A stretch of 64,000 nucleotides of DNA from positions 204,204-268,203 of the forward strand of contig NZ_BCWR01000015.1 in the NCBI RefSeq assembly GCF_001592305.1, given 5' to 3'. This DNA comes from Hydrogenophaga taeniospiralis CCUG 15921 (GTDB taxonomy: Bacteria > Pseudomonadota > Gammaproteobacteria > Burkholderiales > Burkholderiaceae_C). Within the stretch, counting starts at the first letter, position 1. Each line of letters begins with the position of its first letter. Position numbers and translations under genes: made by a program. The notes below the pieces were generated by a model. The model was not told the DNA's origin and did no database searches. It saw only the letters and a program-made list of their open reading frames with translations. Positions 18,566-27,023 of the stretch are shown one piece after another.

Positions 18566-18610
18566 ATGTCTGTACATATCAAAATACTTGTCTGCGATAT
18601 GTATATACAA
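18566..18610. promoter_or_regulatory. Candidate HutC operators in the hut divergent promoter
   Basis: Two dyads of the TGTA-TACA type lie between the divergent hut genes. TGTATATACA (18600-18609) is a perfect 10-base palindrome and resembles known HutC sites; TATGTCTGTACATA (18566-18579) is an imperfect one. On the minus strand, TTGTAT (18610-18605) and TATTTT (18586-18581) form a possible promoter with 18-base spacing, so the first dyad covers its -35 and the second lies just past its -10. This fits repression of the catabolic operon relieved by urocanate. Confidence 0.65.
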
Positions 18611-18675
18611 CTTTATCTGGCCATAATCCCTCCTGTCAATACCACTTCATCGGTTGATACCCCCGTAAAAACCCT

Positions 18676-19413
18676 ATGACGAACGGTTCCACCCCCTTGC
18701 CCGCTGCGGCCGCCGAAGACCGCAAGCCCGCCTATTTGCGGGTGAAGCAGCATGTGCTGGCGCAGATCCAGAGTGGCACCTGGCAGGAGGGCGAGGCGAT
18801 CCCGGGCGAAGAGGCGCTGGCGCGCACGTTCGGCGTGTCGCGCATGACGGTGAACCGCGCGATCCGCGAGCTGAGCGACGAGCAGATCGTGGAGCGGGTG
18901 CAGGGCTCGGGCACCTACGTGGCGCAGCAGAAGTACCAGGCCACGCTGGTCGAGATCCGCAACATCGCCGAAGAGATAGCCGCGCGCGGCCACGTGCACC
19001 GCAGCGAGCTGCACAAGCTCGAACGCACCAAGGCCGGCGAGGCGCTGGGGCGGCAGTTCGGGCTGAAGGCCGATCAGCCGCTGTTCCACTCGGTGGTGGT
19101 GCACTTCGAGGACGGCGAGCCGATCCAGGTGGAAGACCGCTACGTCAACCCGACGGTGGCGCCGGACTACCTGCAGATGGATTTCAACAGCCAGACGCCC
19201 AACGCATATCTGATGCGCGTGGCGCCGCTGCAGGGCGTGCGCTTCGTCATCGAGGCCTGCCTGCCGCCGCGTGACGTGGCCGAGATGCTGCACATGGCGC
19301 CCGAAGAACCCTGTCTGGTGCTGCGCCGGCAGACGCATTCGCAGGGCCAGGTGGCGTCGGTGGCGGCGATGTGGCACCCGGCGGCGCGGTACCGGTTTAC
19401 CGGAAGCTTTTAG
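18676..19413 (+). CDS. hutC: Histidine utilisation repressor, GntR/HutC family
   Basis: 245 residues. The N-terminal winged helix (PAYLRVKQHVLAQIQSGTWQEGEAIPGEEALARTFGVSRMTVNRAIRELSDEQIVERVQGSGTYV split over residues 18-78) is GntR type; residues 95-240 form the UTRA effector domain, with EIRNIAEEIAARGH, VEDRYVNP and FVIEACLP typical of HutC, which binds urocanate. Divergent from the hut operon across the operator region, as in other hut clusters. Confidence 0.92.
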   Translation: MTNGSTPLPAAAAEDRKPAYLRVKQHVLAQIQSGTWQEGEAIPGEEALARTFGVSRMTVNRAIRELSDEQIVERVQGSGTYVAQQKYQATLVEIRNIAEEIAARGHVHRSELHKLERTKAGEALGRQFGLKADQPLFHSVVVHFEDGEPIQVEDRYVNPTVAPDYLQMDFNSQTPNAYLMRVAPLQGVRFVIEACLPPRDVAEMLHMAPEEPCLVLRRQTHSQGQVASVAAMWHPAARYRFTGSF

Positions 19414-19426
19414 GAGGTTAGGAACT

Positions 19427-19535
19427 CCCCCCTGCGCCGCTGCGCGGCTTCCCCCCTCTCTGTCGCCTTCGGCGGGAGGGGGGACGCAGCCCAGTGGCCC
19501 GGCGGAGCCGGTTCCACGGCTGCCTTGGACGCGGG
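19427..19535 (-). repeat. Dispersed intergenic repeat, inverted copy after hutC
   Basis: Contains GCGCCGCTGCGCGGC, CCCCCCTCTCTGTCGCCTTCGG with a matching G-rich run, and, reading on the minus strand, CCGTGGAACCGGCTCCGCC, which matches the copy at 40067. It lies between the convergent ends of hutC and the LytTR gene and probably acts as a structured 3-prime end. The rest of 19414-19586 shows no gene. Confidence 0.65.
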
Positions 19536-19586
19536 CACGCGCTCCGGACCGTGCCCCTTGCGCTGCCGCTGCGCGGTTCGCTGGTG

Positions 19587-20387
19587 CTACATCGCCTTGA
19601 AACGCCCGGCGTAGAGGCGGCTGACGGGCAGGCGTTGGTTCAATCCGCGCAGGTCGAGGCTGAGCTTGCCGGCTTCGTCGCGGTGCACGCTGTGGATGGC
19701 GGTGGCGCGCACCACGGTGCCGCGGTGCACCTGCCAGAACAGGCTGGCGTCGAGTTGGGGAATGAGCTCTTTGAGCGGGGTGCGGATCAGCAGCTCGGCG
19801 TCGGCAGTGAGCACGCGCACGTATTTGTCGGCGGCCTCGAACACCAGCACCTCGTCGATCGGTACCAGCCGGATCTGGTTGCCCACGCTGGCCTGGATCA
19901 CGCGCAGGGGCGCGCTGGGCGAGGCAGCCACCGCAGGTGCGAGCAGGGCACGCAGTTGGGTCAGCGTGTGTTCGAGCGGCGCGGCCACATCGGCGGGGCT
20001 GCGCTGCGCCAGCACCTGCTGCACGCGCCGCACCGTGCGTGCGAGTCGTTCGGGCTGCACCGGCTTGAGCAGGTAGTCCACCGCCTGCGCTTCGAAGGCC
20101 TGCACGGCGTACTGGTCGTAGGCGGTGACGAAGACGATGGCGGGAAACGGCGTGTCGGCGGGCCACTCGTCGGCGAGTTCGGCGGCGGCTTCCAGGCCGC
20201 TCTGGCCGGGCATGCGGATGTCGAGGAACAGCACCTCGGGTTTGAGCCGCAGGGCCTGGGCCACGGCCGACCGGCCGTCCCCGACCACGGCCGCGATGCG
20301 CAGCGCCGGCCAGGCTTGCGCCAGCTCGGCCCTCAGCGCGGCGGCCAGCAGCGGTTCGTCTTCGGCGATCAGGGCGCTGGCGTTCAT
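19587..20387 (-). CDS. LytTR-family response regulator
   Basis: 266 residues. The receiver domain (1-125) has the acidic pair ED (10-11), phospho-acceptor Asp56 (VLFLDIRMPG), the Thr of VFVTAYD and Lys of LLKPV. The C-terminal LytTR DNA-binding domain spans about 160-262 (LVPIDEVLVFEAADKYVRV, FWQVHRGTVV). ATG overlaps the sensor kinase stop by four bases, so they form a two-component pair of the LytS/LytR or AlgZ/AlgR kind. It is last in an operon that begins at 23183. Confidence 0.9.
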   Translation of the reverse strand: MNASALIAEDEPLLAAALRAELAQAWPALRIAAVVGDGRSAVAQALRLKPEVLFLDIRMPGQSGLEAAAELADEWPADTPFPAIVFVTAYDQYAVQAFEAQAVDYLLKPVQPERLARTVRRVQQVLAQRSPADVAAPLEHTLTQLRALLAPAVAASPSAPLRVIQASVGNQIRLVPIDEVLVFEAADKYVRVLTADAELLIRTPLKELIPQLDASLFWQVHRGTVVRATAIHSVHRDEAGKLSLDLRGLNQRLPVSRLYAGRFKAM

Positions 20388-21448
20388 TGTTGCAAGGGCA
20401 GGCGCAGGGTGGCGCGCGTGCCGCCGTCGGCTTCGGCGCACAGCGCCACGGAGGCGCGGCTGCCGTACACGGTGGCCAGGCGCTCGCGAACCTGGGCCAC
20501 GCCAAAGCCCGGCCCGCTCGTGGCGTGGGTGGCGTTGGCCGGGGACGCCAGACCCACCCCGGTGTCGACCACGTCGAGCACCAGGTCGGGGCCCTCCTGG
20601 CGGGCGCTCACGCGGATGCTGCCGCCCTCGACCTGGGGTTCCAGCCCGTGCTGGATGCTGTTTTCCACCAGCGGCTGCAGCAGCAGCGCGGGCACGGGCT
20701 GGGCGGCGAGCGGGGCCGGCAGGTCCAGGCTGCAGCTCAGGCGCGGGCCCATGCGGATGCCCATCAGCGCGAGGTAGTCGCGCAGCCGGTCGAATTCGGC
20801 CTGCAGCGTGTGCGTGCTGTTGCTGTTGCGCGAGGCGGCCAGCGTGGCCCGCAGGTAGGCAATCATGTGGTCCAGCATGGTTTGCGCGCGCGCCGCGTCG
20901 GTGCCGATCAGCGCGCGCAGGTTGGCCAGGGTGTTGAACAGCATGTGGGGTTCAAGCTGGGCCTCCAGCAGTTTCAGCCGCGCTTCGGTGGCGTGCTGGC
21001 GCGCTTCGCGCATCTTGCGTTCGAGGTAGGCGCCCTTGTTGGCGCTGTAGAAATAGTAGGAGACCACCACGCCGGCCAGGGCCGTGATCAGGATCGAGGT
21101 GCGCAGTGGTGTGGCGGTGTTGGCGCCGTCCCCGGCCAGGTACCAGCCGTAGTGGCGGCACAGCTGGTCGGCCAGCCAGGTGCCCAGCAGATAGCCGACG
21201 CTGACGCCCACGAGCACCAGCAGCACGCCGGCCCAGCCCGGGGGCCAGCCGGTTTCGGCGGCCGAGGGCATGAAGCGGCGCCCCAGGTCGATGATGGCCC
21301 AGGCCAGGGTGCTGATGAGCAGCGAGTACGCCACCGGTGGGCCATAGGGGCGATCGGGCATGAAGGCGTACTGCAGCGTGGCGATCACCAGCGCGAAGGC
21401 CCACACCTGCAGGAGGTGTCGCAGCAGGGCGATGCCGTCGGGCTTCAT
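20384..21448 (-). CDS. LytS/AlgZ-type sensor histidine kinase
   Basis: 354 residues. Four hydrophobic helices in the first 140 residues, then a His_kinase-type phospho-acceptor region (EARLKLLEAQLEPHMLFNTLANLRALI; the His of EPHMLFN) and an ATPase domain with N-box LLLQPLVENSIQHGLEP and G-box VVDTGVGLASPA and GFGVAQVRERL. This is the short family lacking a HAMP or PAS domain. Partner of the overlapping LytTR regulator. Signal unknown; the co-transcribed 2TM proteins are candidates for partners. Confidence 0.88.
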   Translation of the reverse strand: MKPDGIALLRHLLQVWAFALVIATLQYAFMPDRPYGPPVAYSLLISTLAWAIIDLGRRFMPSAAETGWPPGWAGVLLVLVGVSVGYLLGTWLADQLCRHYGWYLAGDGANTATPLRTSILITALAGVVVSYYFYSANKGAYLERKMREARQHATEARLKLLEAQLEPHMLFNTLANLRALIGTDAARAQTMLDHMIAYLRATLAASRNSNSTHTLQAEFDRLRDYLALMGIRMGPRLSCSLDLPAPLAAQPVPALLLQPLVENSIQHGLEPQVEGGSIRVSARQEGPDLVLDVVDTGVGLASPANATHATSGPGFGVAQVRERLATVYGSRASVALCAEADGGTRATLRLPLQQ

Positions 21449-21460
21449 GGTTTCTGCCGC

Positions 21461-21775
21461 TCAGGTGCCGCCTGGGCCGCGCCCACGCTGCAGCCGCTCG
21501 CGTTCTTTCTGCACCAGCCGTTCGCGCAGCCCGCTGCCGTTGCCCAGCACGAAGACCGAGATGCCGTGCAGCGCGAGGCCCAGGCCCCAGCCCAGCACCG
21601 GAAAGATCGACCAGCGGCGCGCGCCGAGGCCGAATTCGGGGCCGAACTGCCAGAGCATGAACCAGACCAGGTTGACCAGCAGGTACACCGTGGCGTGGAT
21701 GTACCAGCCCAGTTTGGCGCCGGCGCGCCGGCGCGCCAGGTGTTCGATGTCGTCGGGGGACAAGGGGGTGTTCAT
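21461..21775 (-). CDS. 2TM-domain protein
   Basis: 104 residues with the 2TM domain pattern: a charged N-terminal helix (IEHLARRRAGAKLGWYIHATVYLLVNLVWFML), a short loop and a second helix (FPVLGWGLGLALHGISVFVLG), then a basic tail. Twelve bases upstream of the kinase gene. A paralogue is encoded at 22887-23183 in the same operon. 2TM proteins often accompany LytTR systems or precede LytTR domains in fusions; function unknown. An alternative ATG lies at 21790. Confidence 0.75.
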   Translation of the reverse strand: MNTPLSPDDIEHLARRRAGAKLGWYIHATVYLLVNLVWFMLWQFGPEFGLGARRWSIFPVLGWGLGLALHGISVFVLGNGSGLRERLVQKERERLQRGRGPGGT

Positions 21776-21816
21776 GGGTGTGCCGGGCATTCTAGGTGGG
21801 TGCCGGTGTGTGTGGT

Positions 21817-22890
21817 TCACGGGGCGGCCGGTAGGTGCCGCAGGAAGAAGCCGGCGATCTGGCGATCCACCTCGGGCAGCATGGCGCGGTCGAAGCCGGG
21901 CGGGTCGCCCAGCAGGTCGTGTTCGAGGCTGCCGGGCGGAAACGGGGGCAGCGGCGAGAGCATGGCGCCGTGGCTGGCCTCGGGCAGATCGGCGATCACC
22001 ACGCAGGGGCCACAGGCCGCGCGCACCGCGCCCACGTGGAAGCGGGGCACCTGGTTGACGTCGCGGCCCGCCACCACCAGACCGAGCGCGATGCGGGGCA
22101 CCCGCAGCGAGTCCATGTCGAAGTCGGCCGCGAAGGGCACGCTGGCCACGGCGGCCTGGATGCGCGGGTCGTGGTGGCTCTGCCAACTGGCGTCGTCAAA
22201 GCGCCAGCGGATCACGGCGCGCGCCAGCGCCAATTTGATGGGGTCGAGCACATTGCCACGCAGCCGCGTGGTGAAGCCCACGCAGGAGGAAAAGTCTTCC
22301 GCGATGTGCGCTTCGCAATGGTCGCGAAAACGGGCCGCCGACCAACGCCCGCCCGCCAGGGTCAGCGCCGTGTGGCCCCCGGCCGAGCCACCGTACACGC
22401 CCACCCGGTCCAGCGCCAGCCAGGCGGCGAAGCGGGGGCTTTGGGCCAGCGCGTCGATGGCGCGCGAGACCTCGCCCGGGCGCCGTTGCCAGCTGGTGGG
22501 GCCAGGGTCGGTGAACGCGCCGGTGTGGTCGCCCCGGTGCTGGGGCACGGCCACCACGAAGCCGGCCTCCACCAGAGCGCTCGCCAGGTCGGCGTGCACC
22601 CACGGGTTGCCGCCGGAACCGTGCGAGATCACCACCAGCCGCCCATTGCCACGCACGGGCTCGCCCTGCGGAGCCAGGTTCAGCGTGAAGGGTCCGCGTC
22701 GGAGCGGCTGCTCGCTCGCGCTGGAGGGGTAGAACACCGTCACCGGGCCGTCGCCCGCCAGCCCGGGCAACTCGGTGAGGCCGGTGGCGGCCCGGGCCGG
22801 GGCGGCCAGCAGCAGACCCAGGCCCGCGAAGGCCAGCGCCGCAAGCCAGGCGGTGGTCCGGTGCGGCCCGGACACCGGCTGAGCCTTCAT
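21817..22890 (-). CDS. Secreted alpha/beta hydrolase (dienelactone hydrolase-like)
   Basis: 357 residues. A signal peptide (AWLAALAFAGLGLLLAAPARA) ends near residue 35. The mature enzyme has the oxyanion-type block LVVISHGSGGNPWVH, the nucleophile elbow VGVYGGSAGGHTALTL (Ser in GxSxG), and a late ASHGAMLSPLPP segment whose His is the probable catalytic base. Substrate unknown, presumably an ester in the periplasm. The start overlaps the upstream 2TM gene stop (ATGA), placing it firmly inside the LytTR operon. Confidence 0.8.
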   Translation of the reverse strand: MKAQPVSGPHRTTAWLAALAFAGLGLLLAAPARAATGLTELPGLAGDGPVTVFYPSSASEQPLRRGPFTLNLAPQGEPVRGNGRLVVISHGSGGNPWVHADLASALVEAGFVVAVPQHRGDHTGAFTDPGPTSWQRRPGEVSRAIDALAQSPRFAAWLALDRVGVYGGSAGGHTALTLAGGRWSAARFRDHCEAHIAEDFSSCVGFTTRLRGNVLDPIKLALARAVIRWRFDDASWQSHHDPRIQAAVASVPFAADFDMDSLRVPRIALGLVVAGRDVNQVPRFHVGAVRAACGPCVVIADLPEASHGAMLSPLPPFPPGSLEHDLLGDPPGFDRAMLPEVDRQIAGFFLRHLPAAP

Positions 22891-23183
22891 GGTTGGCGCC
22901 CGGCCTCTTGCTCGGCCAGGCGCCGGCGTTCGCGGTTCAGCAGCTGCTGGTGCAGGTGGTGACCCTGTGGGCGCAGCCACACCACGGCGCCGTGGATCAA
23001 CAGGCCGATCAGCCAGCCCCCGGTGGGCAGGCCCAGCCAGCCGCTGCGGTGGCCGGCCATCCACAGGGCGGCGTTGACCAGCGTGAACACGGTGGCGTGG
23101 ACCAGAAAGCCGGTTTGCTGGCTGGCCCGGCGGCGCGCCTGGCGCTCCAGTTCGGGGGACAGCGGGGTTTGACATGTGGACAT
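22887..23183 (-). CDS. 2TM-domain protein, first gene of the LytTR operon
   Basis: 98 residues, a paralogue of the 2TM protein at 21461: LERQARRRASQQTGFLVHATVFTLVNAALWMAG, then a second helix GGWLIGLLIHGAVVWL, and a basic C-terminus with RERRRLAEQEAG. AAGGAG sits seven bases before the ATG. It begins the five-gene minus-strand operon 2TM, hydrolase, 2TM, kinase, regulator. Confidence 0.75.
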   Translation of the reverse strand: MSTCQTPLSPELERQARRRASQQTGFLVHATVFTLVNAALWMAGHRSGWLGLPTGGWLIGLLIHGAVVWLRPQGHHLHQQLLNRERRRLAEQEAGRQP

Positions 23184-23398
23184 GGGGACTCCTTGAAATG
23201 GGGCGTGGTGTCGGTGGGGGCTTTGCAGTCCGTGGCGGTGCCAGAACCTGGCGTGACTGTGCCGCGTCACCCCTCCGGGCGCGAGCCGATTGCGACGAAA
23301 CGCCGCAACGCGGTCGCGAAGCGCCGTCTGCGGGCGTGAACGGCGGGCACGGTGTTCCTACAATGGCTGCGACCCACCCCACCGCAAAGGAACACCGC

Positions 23399-23986
23399 AT
23401 GCCCGACACCGCCCGACGACAGTGGCTCAGGACCGGGGCGCTCGTGGCCGCAGGGCTGTCCGCCTGGGCACTGACCGCTTGCTCGGCGCTGCAACCCGGC
23501 CCGCGCACCGTCGAGATCTCCGAGAAGAAGCTGATGGAGGCGATCGCGCGCCAGTTTCCGCGCAGCAACCGCTATCTGGATCTGTTCGACGTCACGCTGG
23601 ACACGCCCAGGCTGAGGCTGATGCCGGTGGAAAACCGCATCGGCACCCAACTGGACTTCACCGTGGGCGTGCCGCTGGTCGAGACGCGCACCCAGCGCGG
23701 CACGCTCAGCCTGAGCTACGGCCTGCGCCTGGAGCCCAGCGACAACACGGTGCGGCTCACGGATGTGCGCCTGGAAAACATGGATCTGCCCGAGACGTCG
23801 CCGGCCCATGCGGCGCGTTTCAAGCGCCTGGGTGGCGCGCTGGTTCAGGGCTTGCTGCCCGATCTGGTGGTCCACCGCCTCAAGCCCGAGGACCTGGAGG
23901 CGGTCGGGCGCCGGGGCTACCAGCCCGGCGCGCTGCGCGTGGTGCCCGGCGGACTGGAGCTGCGGCTCGACCCCTTGCCGCGCTGA
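23399..23986 (+). CDS. Lipoprotein of the DUF1439/YceB type
   Basis: 195 residues. Signal with ARRQWLRTG (Tat-like twin arginine) and lipobox ALTAC, so lipidated Cys28. The mature part fits the YceB/DUF1439 tubular lipid-binding-like family: repeated beta strands LDVTL-type (FDVTLDTPRLRLMPVENRIGTQLDFTVGVP), TQRGTLSLSYGLRLEPSDNTVRLTDVRLE. ATG at 23399 is preceded by AAAGGA; an upstream ATG at 23363 would push the signal too far inward. Confidence 0.75.
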   Translation: MPDTARRQWLRTGALVAAGLSAWALTACSALQPGPRTVEISEKKLMEAIARQFPRSNRYLDLFDVTLDTPRLRLMPVENRIGTQLDFTVGVPLVETRTQRGTLSLSYGLRLEPSDNTVRLTDVRLENMDLPETSPAHAARFKRLGGALVQGLLPDLVVHRLKPEDLEAVGRRGYQPGALRVVPGGLELRLDPLPR

Positions 23987-24039
23987 CCAGGCGCCGTCTG
24001 GAGGGGGCGGCGGTGGCAGCGGGTACCATAGAACGCCAT

Positions 24040-24070
24040 GAACAGGCCAGTGGTTGGCCTGTTCTTTTTT
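24040..24070 (+). terminator. Rho-independent terminator upstream of uppP
   Basis: A perfect 10-base stem, GAACAGGCCA and TGGCCTGTTC, with loop GTGGT, followed by six T. It should end transcription of the lipoprotein gene. It lies 28 bases before the uppP start, so it could also act as an attenuator if uppP is transcribed from a promoter before it. Confidence 0.88.
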
Positions 24071-24098
24071 GTGATGCGCGCCACGCGCCGGATGCTGT

Positions 24099-24923
24099 AT
24101 GGATGTTGTGTTGTTGATCAAGGCCGCCGTCATGGGCGTGGTGGAAGGCCTGACCGAGTTTCTGCCGATTTCTTCCACCGGCCACCTGATCCTGGCGGGC
24201 AGCCTGCTGGGGTTTCACGACGAGCGGGCCAAGGTGTTCGAGATCGCGATCCAGACCGGCGCGATCTTCGCGGTGATCATCGTGTACTGGCAGCGCCTGC
24301 GCGCCACGCTGCTGGGCCTGACCTCGCAGCCCCAGGCGCAGCGCTTCACCCTGAACGTGGTGATTGGCTGCGTGCCCGCGGTCGTTCTGGGCTTGTTGCT
24401 GGGCAAGGCCATCAAGGCCCACCTGTTCACCCCGACGGTGGTGGCCACCGCGTTCATCCTGGGGGCCTTCGTCATTCTCTGGGCGGAGCGGCGCCAGCAG
24501 GCCAGTGTGCGCGTGCACGACCTGGACGATCTGACCCCGCTGGACGCGCTGAAAGTGGGTCTGGCACAGTGTTTCGGCCTGATCCCCGGCACCAGCCGCT
24601 CGGGCTCCACCATCATCGGCGGCATGTTGTTCGGCCTGTCGCGCAAGGTGGCGACCGATTTCAGTTTTTTCCTGGGTATCCCGATCCTGATCGGTGCTGG
24701 CGCCTACAGCCTCTACAAGGCGCGCGACATGCTCTCGATGGCCGATCTGCCGCTGTTTGCCGTGGGCCTGCTGTTCGCGTTTCTCAGCGCCTGGGTCTGC
24801 ATCCGCTGGCTGCTGCGCTACGTGGCCAGCCACAGCTTCGTGCCGTTCGCCTGGTACCGCCTGGCCTTTGGCGCGCTGATCCTGCTGACCGCCCATTTCG
24901 GCTGGGTGAACTGGACTGCTTGA
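24099..24923 (+). CDS. uppP: Undecaprenyl-diphosphatase
   Basis: 274 residues, an integral membrane enzyme that recycles the lipid carrier for cell-wall synthesis by removing a phosphate from undecaprenyl diphosphate; confers bacitracin tolerance (BacA family). Both signature blocks are present: [20 protein letters not shown] (Glu and the SSTGH) and [13 protein letters not shown] (PGTSRSG with the catalytic Arg). About eight transmembrane helices. No clear ribosome site. Confidence 0.95.
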   Translation: MDVVLLIKAAVMGVVEGLTEFLPISSTGHLILAGSLLGFHDERAKVFEIAIQTGAIFAVIIVYWQRLRATLLGLTSQPQAQRFTLNVVIGCVPAVVLGLLLGKAIKAHLFTPTVVATAFILGAFVILWAERRQQASVRVHDLDDLTPLDALKVGLAQCFGLIPGTSRSGSTIIGGMLFGLSRKVATDFSFFLGIPILIGAGAYSLYKARDMLSMADLPLFAVGLLFAFLSAWVCIRWLLRYVASHSFVPFAWYRLAFGALILLTAHFGWVNWTA

Positions 24924-24938
24924 AGCGGGCAGGGCCTC

Positions 24939-26870
24939 TTACCCGCCCGGGGCGTCGGTGGCGGCGGGCAGGGTGAAGCAGAAGGTGGCGCCTTCGCCCG
25001 GAGTGCCCCAGGCCTGCAAGGTGCCGCCGTGGCGCTGCACGATGCGCCGCGAGGTGGCCAGGCCGATGCCGAGCCCGGCGAACTCGTTTGGCATGTGCAG
25101 CCGCTGAAACGGTTGAAACAGTTTGTCGGAGCGTGCCATGTCGAAACCCGCGCCGTTGTCGCTGATGCAGTAGTGCGTCTGGCCGTCCAGCACCCGGGCG
25201 TACACGCGGATGGCGGGTTGTGCCGTGGTGGCGGTGTATTTCCAGGCGTTGTGCAGCAGGTTCTGCATCAGGGCCTCCACCAGGGCCGGGTCGGCCAGGG
25301 CCTGCAGCCCGGGTTCGACCGACCAGGCCATCGCGCGCTGCGGATGCTCGGTGGCCAGTTCTTCGAACAGGTGCGTGGCCATCGCGCTGAGGTTGACCGG
25401 TTCGCGCCGTACCTCGCCACGGGCGAACTGCGAGAGCTTGAGCAGGCCGTCGATCAGCTCGCCCATCTTCTTGCTGGCGGCCATGATGCGCTGCAGGTGG
25501 GTGCGGCTGGCGGCGTCCAGCGCCGGGTTGTCTTCCTGCAGGGCCTGGGCAAAGCCGTTGATGATGCGCAGCGGTGAGCGCAGGTCGTGCGCCACCGCGT
25601 AGGAGTAGCTCTCCAGTTCGTCGTAGGCGCCCCGCAGGGCCTGGGTGCGCAGCTGGATGCGCTGCTCCAGCGTGGCGTTGAGGCGCTGGACTTCGAGCTC
25701 GGTCCGTTTGCGCTCGGTCACGTCCTGCGTCACGCCCAGCGCGCGCACGGCCCGGCCCTGCGCGTCGCGTTCAAACTCGGCCTGCACCGTGTGCCAGCGT
25801 TCCTGACCGCCGATCAACACCCGGTATTCGACGTTGTAGGCCACCTCGCCCTTGACCGCCAGCGGCCATTGCCGCTGCACCAGCGGGCGGTCCTCGGGGT
25901 GGATGATGGCCAGCAGGTCGGCGGCACCGTAGTCGGTGAAGGGCAGGTCGAGAAACCCGGGGGCTCCCGACAGGGTGGTGAAGCGCCCCGTGACCAGGTC
26001 GGCTTGCCAGGGCGCCAGACGCGCCATGTTCTGCGCCTGGTGCAACAACCGTTCACTGGTGCGCAAGGCCACCTCGATGGCCTTGCGGTCGCTCACGTCC
26101 TGCACCACCGCGATCAGGTAGTCGGGCTCTCCCGCGGGCGTGCGCACCAGGGACAGCGACAGGTGCACCCAGACGGTGTGCCCCTGCTTGTGGATGTAGC
26201 GCTTCTCGATGCTGTAGTGGTCGATCTCGCCCGCCAGGGTGCGCGCCTGCAGGCTCAGGTCCAGTCCCAGGTCGTCGGGATGGGTGAAATCCCGGAAGCT
26301 CATGGTCTCGATTTCCTGCCGGGTGTAACCGATCAGATCGCAGTAGGTCTGGTTGACCCGGATCCAGCTTCCGTCCAGCCGGGTGTGGGTCATGCCGGTG
26401 GCGCTGTGTTCGAAGGTGTCTTCCAGTTGCCGGGTGCTGCGCCGCACGGCCTCCCCGGCCTCGCGCCACAGGCGGTTCTGCCGCTGCATGAGCGCGATGG
26501 CGCCCACCACCACCAGCTCGGTGATGAAGTGCCACAGGTTCAGCCAGAACGCTTCGCGCAGGTCGTCAAACGCCAGCGAGCCATAGGGTTTGACCAGGAA
26601 GAAGTTGACCAGCACCATGCCCAGCACGGTGCTGAGCATGCCGGCCCGGAACCCGCCGTACAGCGCCGAGAGGGCCGCGGCCAGGGACAGGGTGATGAAA
26701 CGCCCGCCCGACTCGGCCGGCGCCAGGGTCAGGCGCAGCCAGGTGGCCGCCAGCGTGAGCGCCACGGCCATGGCATAGCGACTCCAGGCGCTGTGGCGGT
26801 CGGGCTGCCAACCCACGATCTGCCGCCAGAGGCTATGGAGCGGGCTCGACGGAGGGGCGGTGTAGGGCAT
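24939..26870 (-). CDS. DUF4118/PAS-PAS sensor histidine kinase, orphan
   Basis: 643 residues. Residues 30-128 are four membrane helices of the KdpD-like DUF4118 type (LTLAATWLRLTLAP, ITLSLAAALSALYGGFRAG). Two PAS domains follow (about 148-265 and 280-390, the first with HPDDLGLDL), then a HisKA domain with His428 in SYAVAHDLRSPLR and an ATPase domain with NLLHNAWKYTA, DNGAGFDM and GLGIGLATSRRIVQRHGG. No response regulator is adjacent. ATG at 26870. Confidence 0.87.
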   Translation of the reverse strand: MPYTAPPSSPLHSLWRQIVGWQPDRHSAWSRYAMAVALTLAATWLRLTLAPAESGGRFITLSLAAALSALYGGFRAGMLSTVLGMVLVNFFLVKPYGSLAFDDLREAFWLNLWHFITELVVVGAIALMQRQNRLWREAGEAVRRSTRQLEDTFEHSATGMTHTRLDGSWIRVNQTYCDLIGYTRQEIETMSFRDFTHPDDLGLDLSLQARTLAGEIDHYSIEKRYIHKQGHTVWVHLSLSLVRTPAGEPDYLIAVVQDVSDRKAIEVALRTSERLLHQAQNMARLAPWQADLVTGRFTTLSGAPGFLDLPFTDYGAADLLAIIHPEDRPLVQRQWPLAVKGEVAYNVEYRVLIGGQERWHTVQAEFERDAQGRAVRALGVTQDVTERKRTELEVQRLNATLEQRIQLRTQALRGAYDELESYSYAVAHDLRSPLRIINGFAQALQEDNPALDAASRTHLQRIMAASKKMGELIDGLLKLSQFARGEVRREPVNLSAMATHLFEELATEHPQRAMAWSVEPGLQALADPALVEALMQNLLHNAWKYTATTAQPAIRVYARVLDGQTHYCISDNGAGFDMARSDKLFQPFQRLHMPNEFAGLGIGLATSRRIVQRHGGTLQAWGTPGEGATFCFTLPAATDAPGG

Positions 26871-27023
26871 GGGGTTTGGGCGGTGTCCGGGCTGGGTCAG
26901 GTGACCGCTGCCGTTCGTTATACCGGAGGAAGCCCCCGATCTGTCGGTCGAACAGGCGCCGCAATCCCCACGTATTTCACACTCTCGGCGCCCATGTGCG
27001 GGCACCCGTGGTCGCTCAGCCGC

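Noticed and set aside
24038..24124. A short open frame through the terminator before uppP as a leader peptide
   Set aside because: It has no ribosome site, and its codons simply read the hairpin; the frame continues antisense to nothing meaningful inside uppP.
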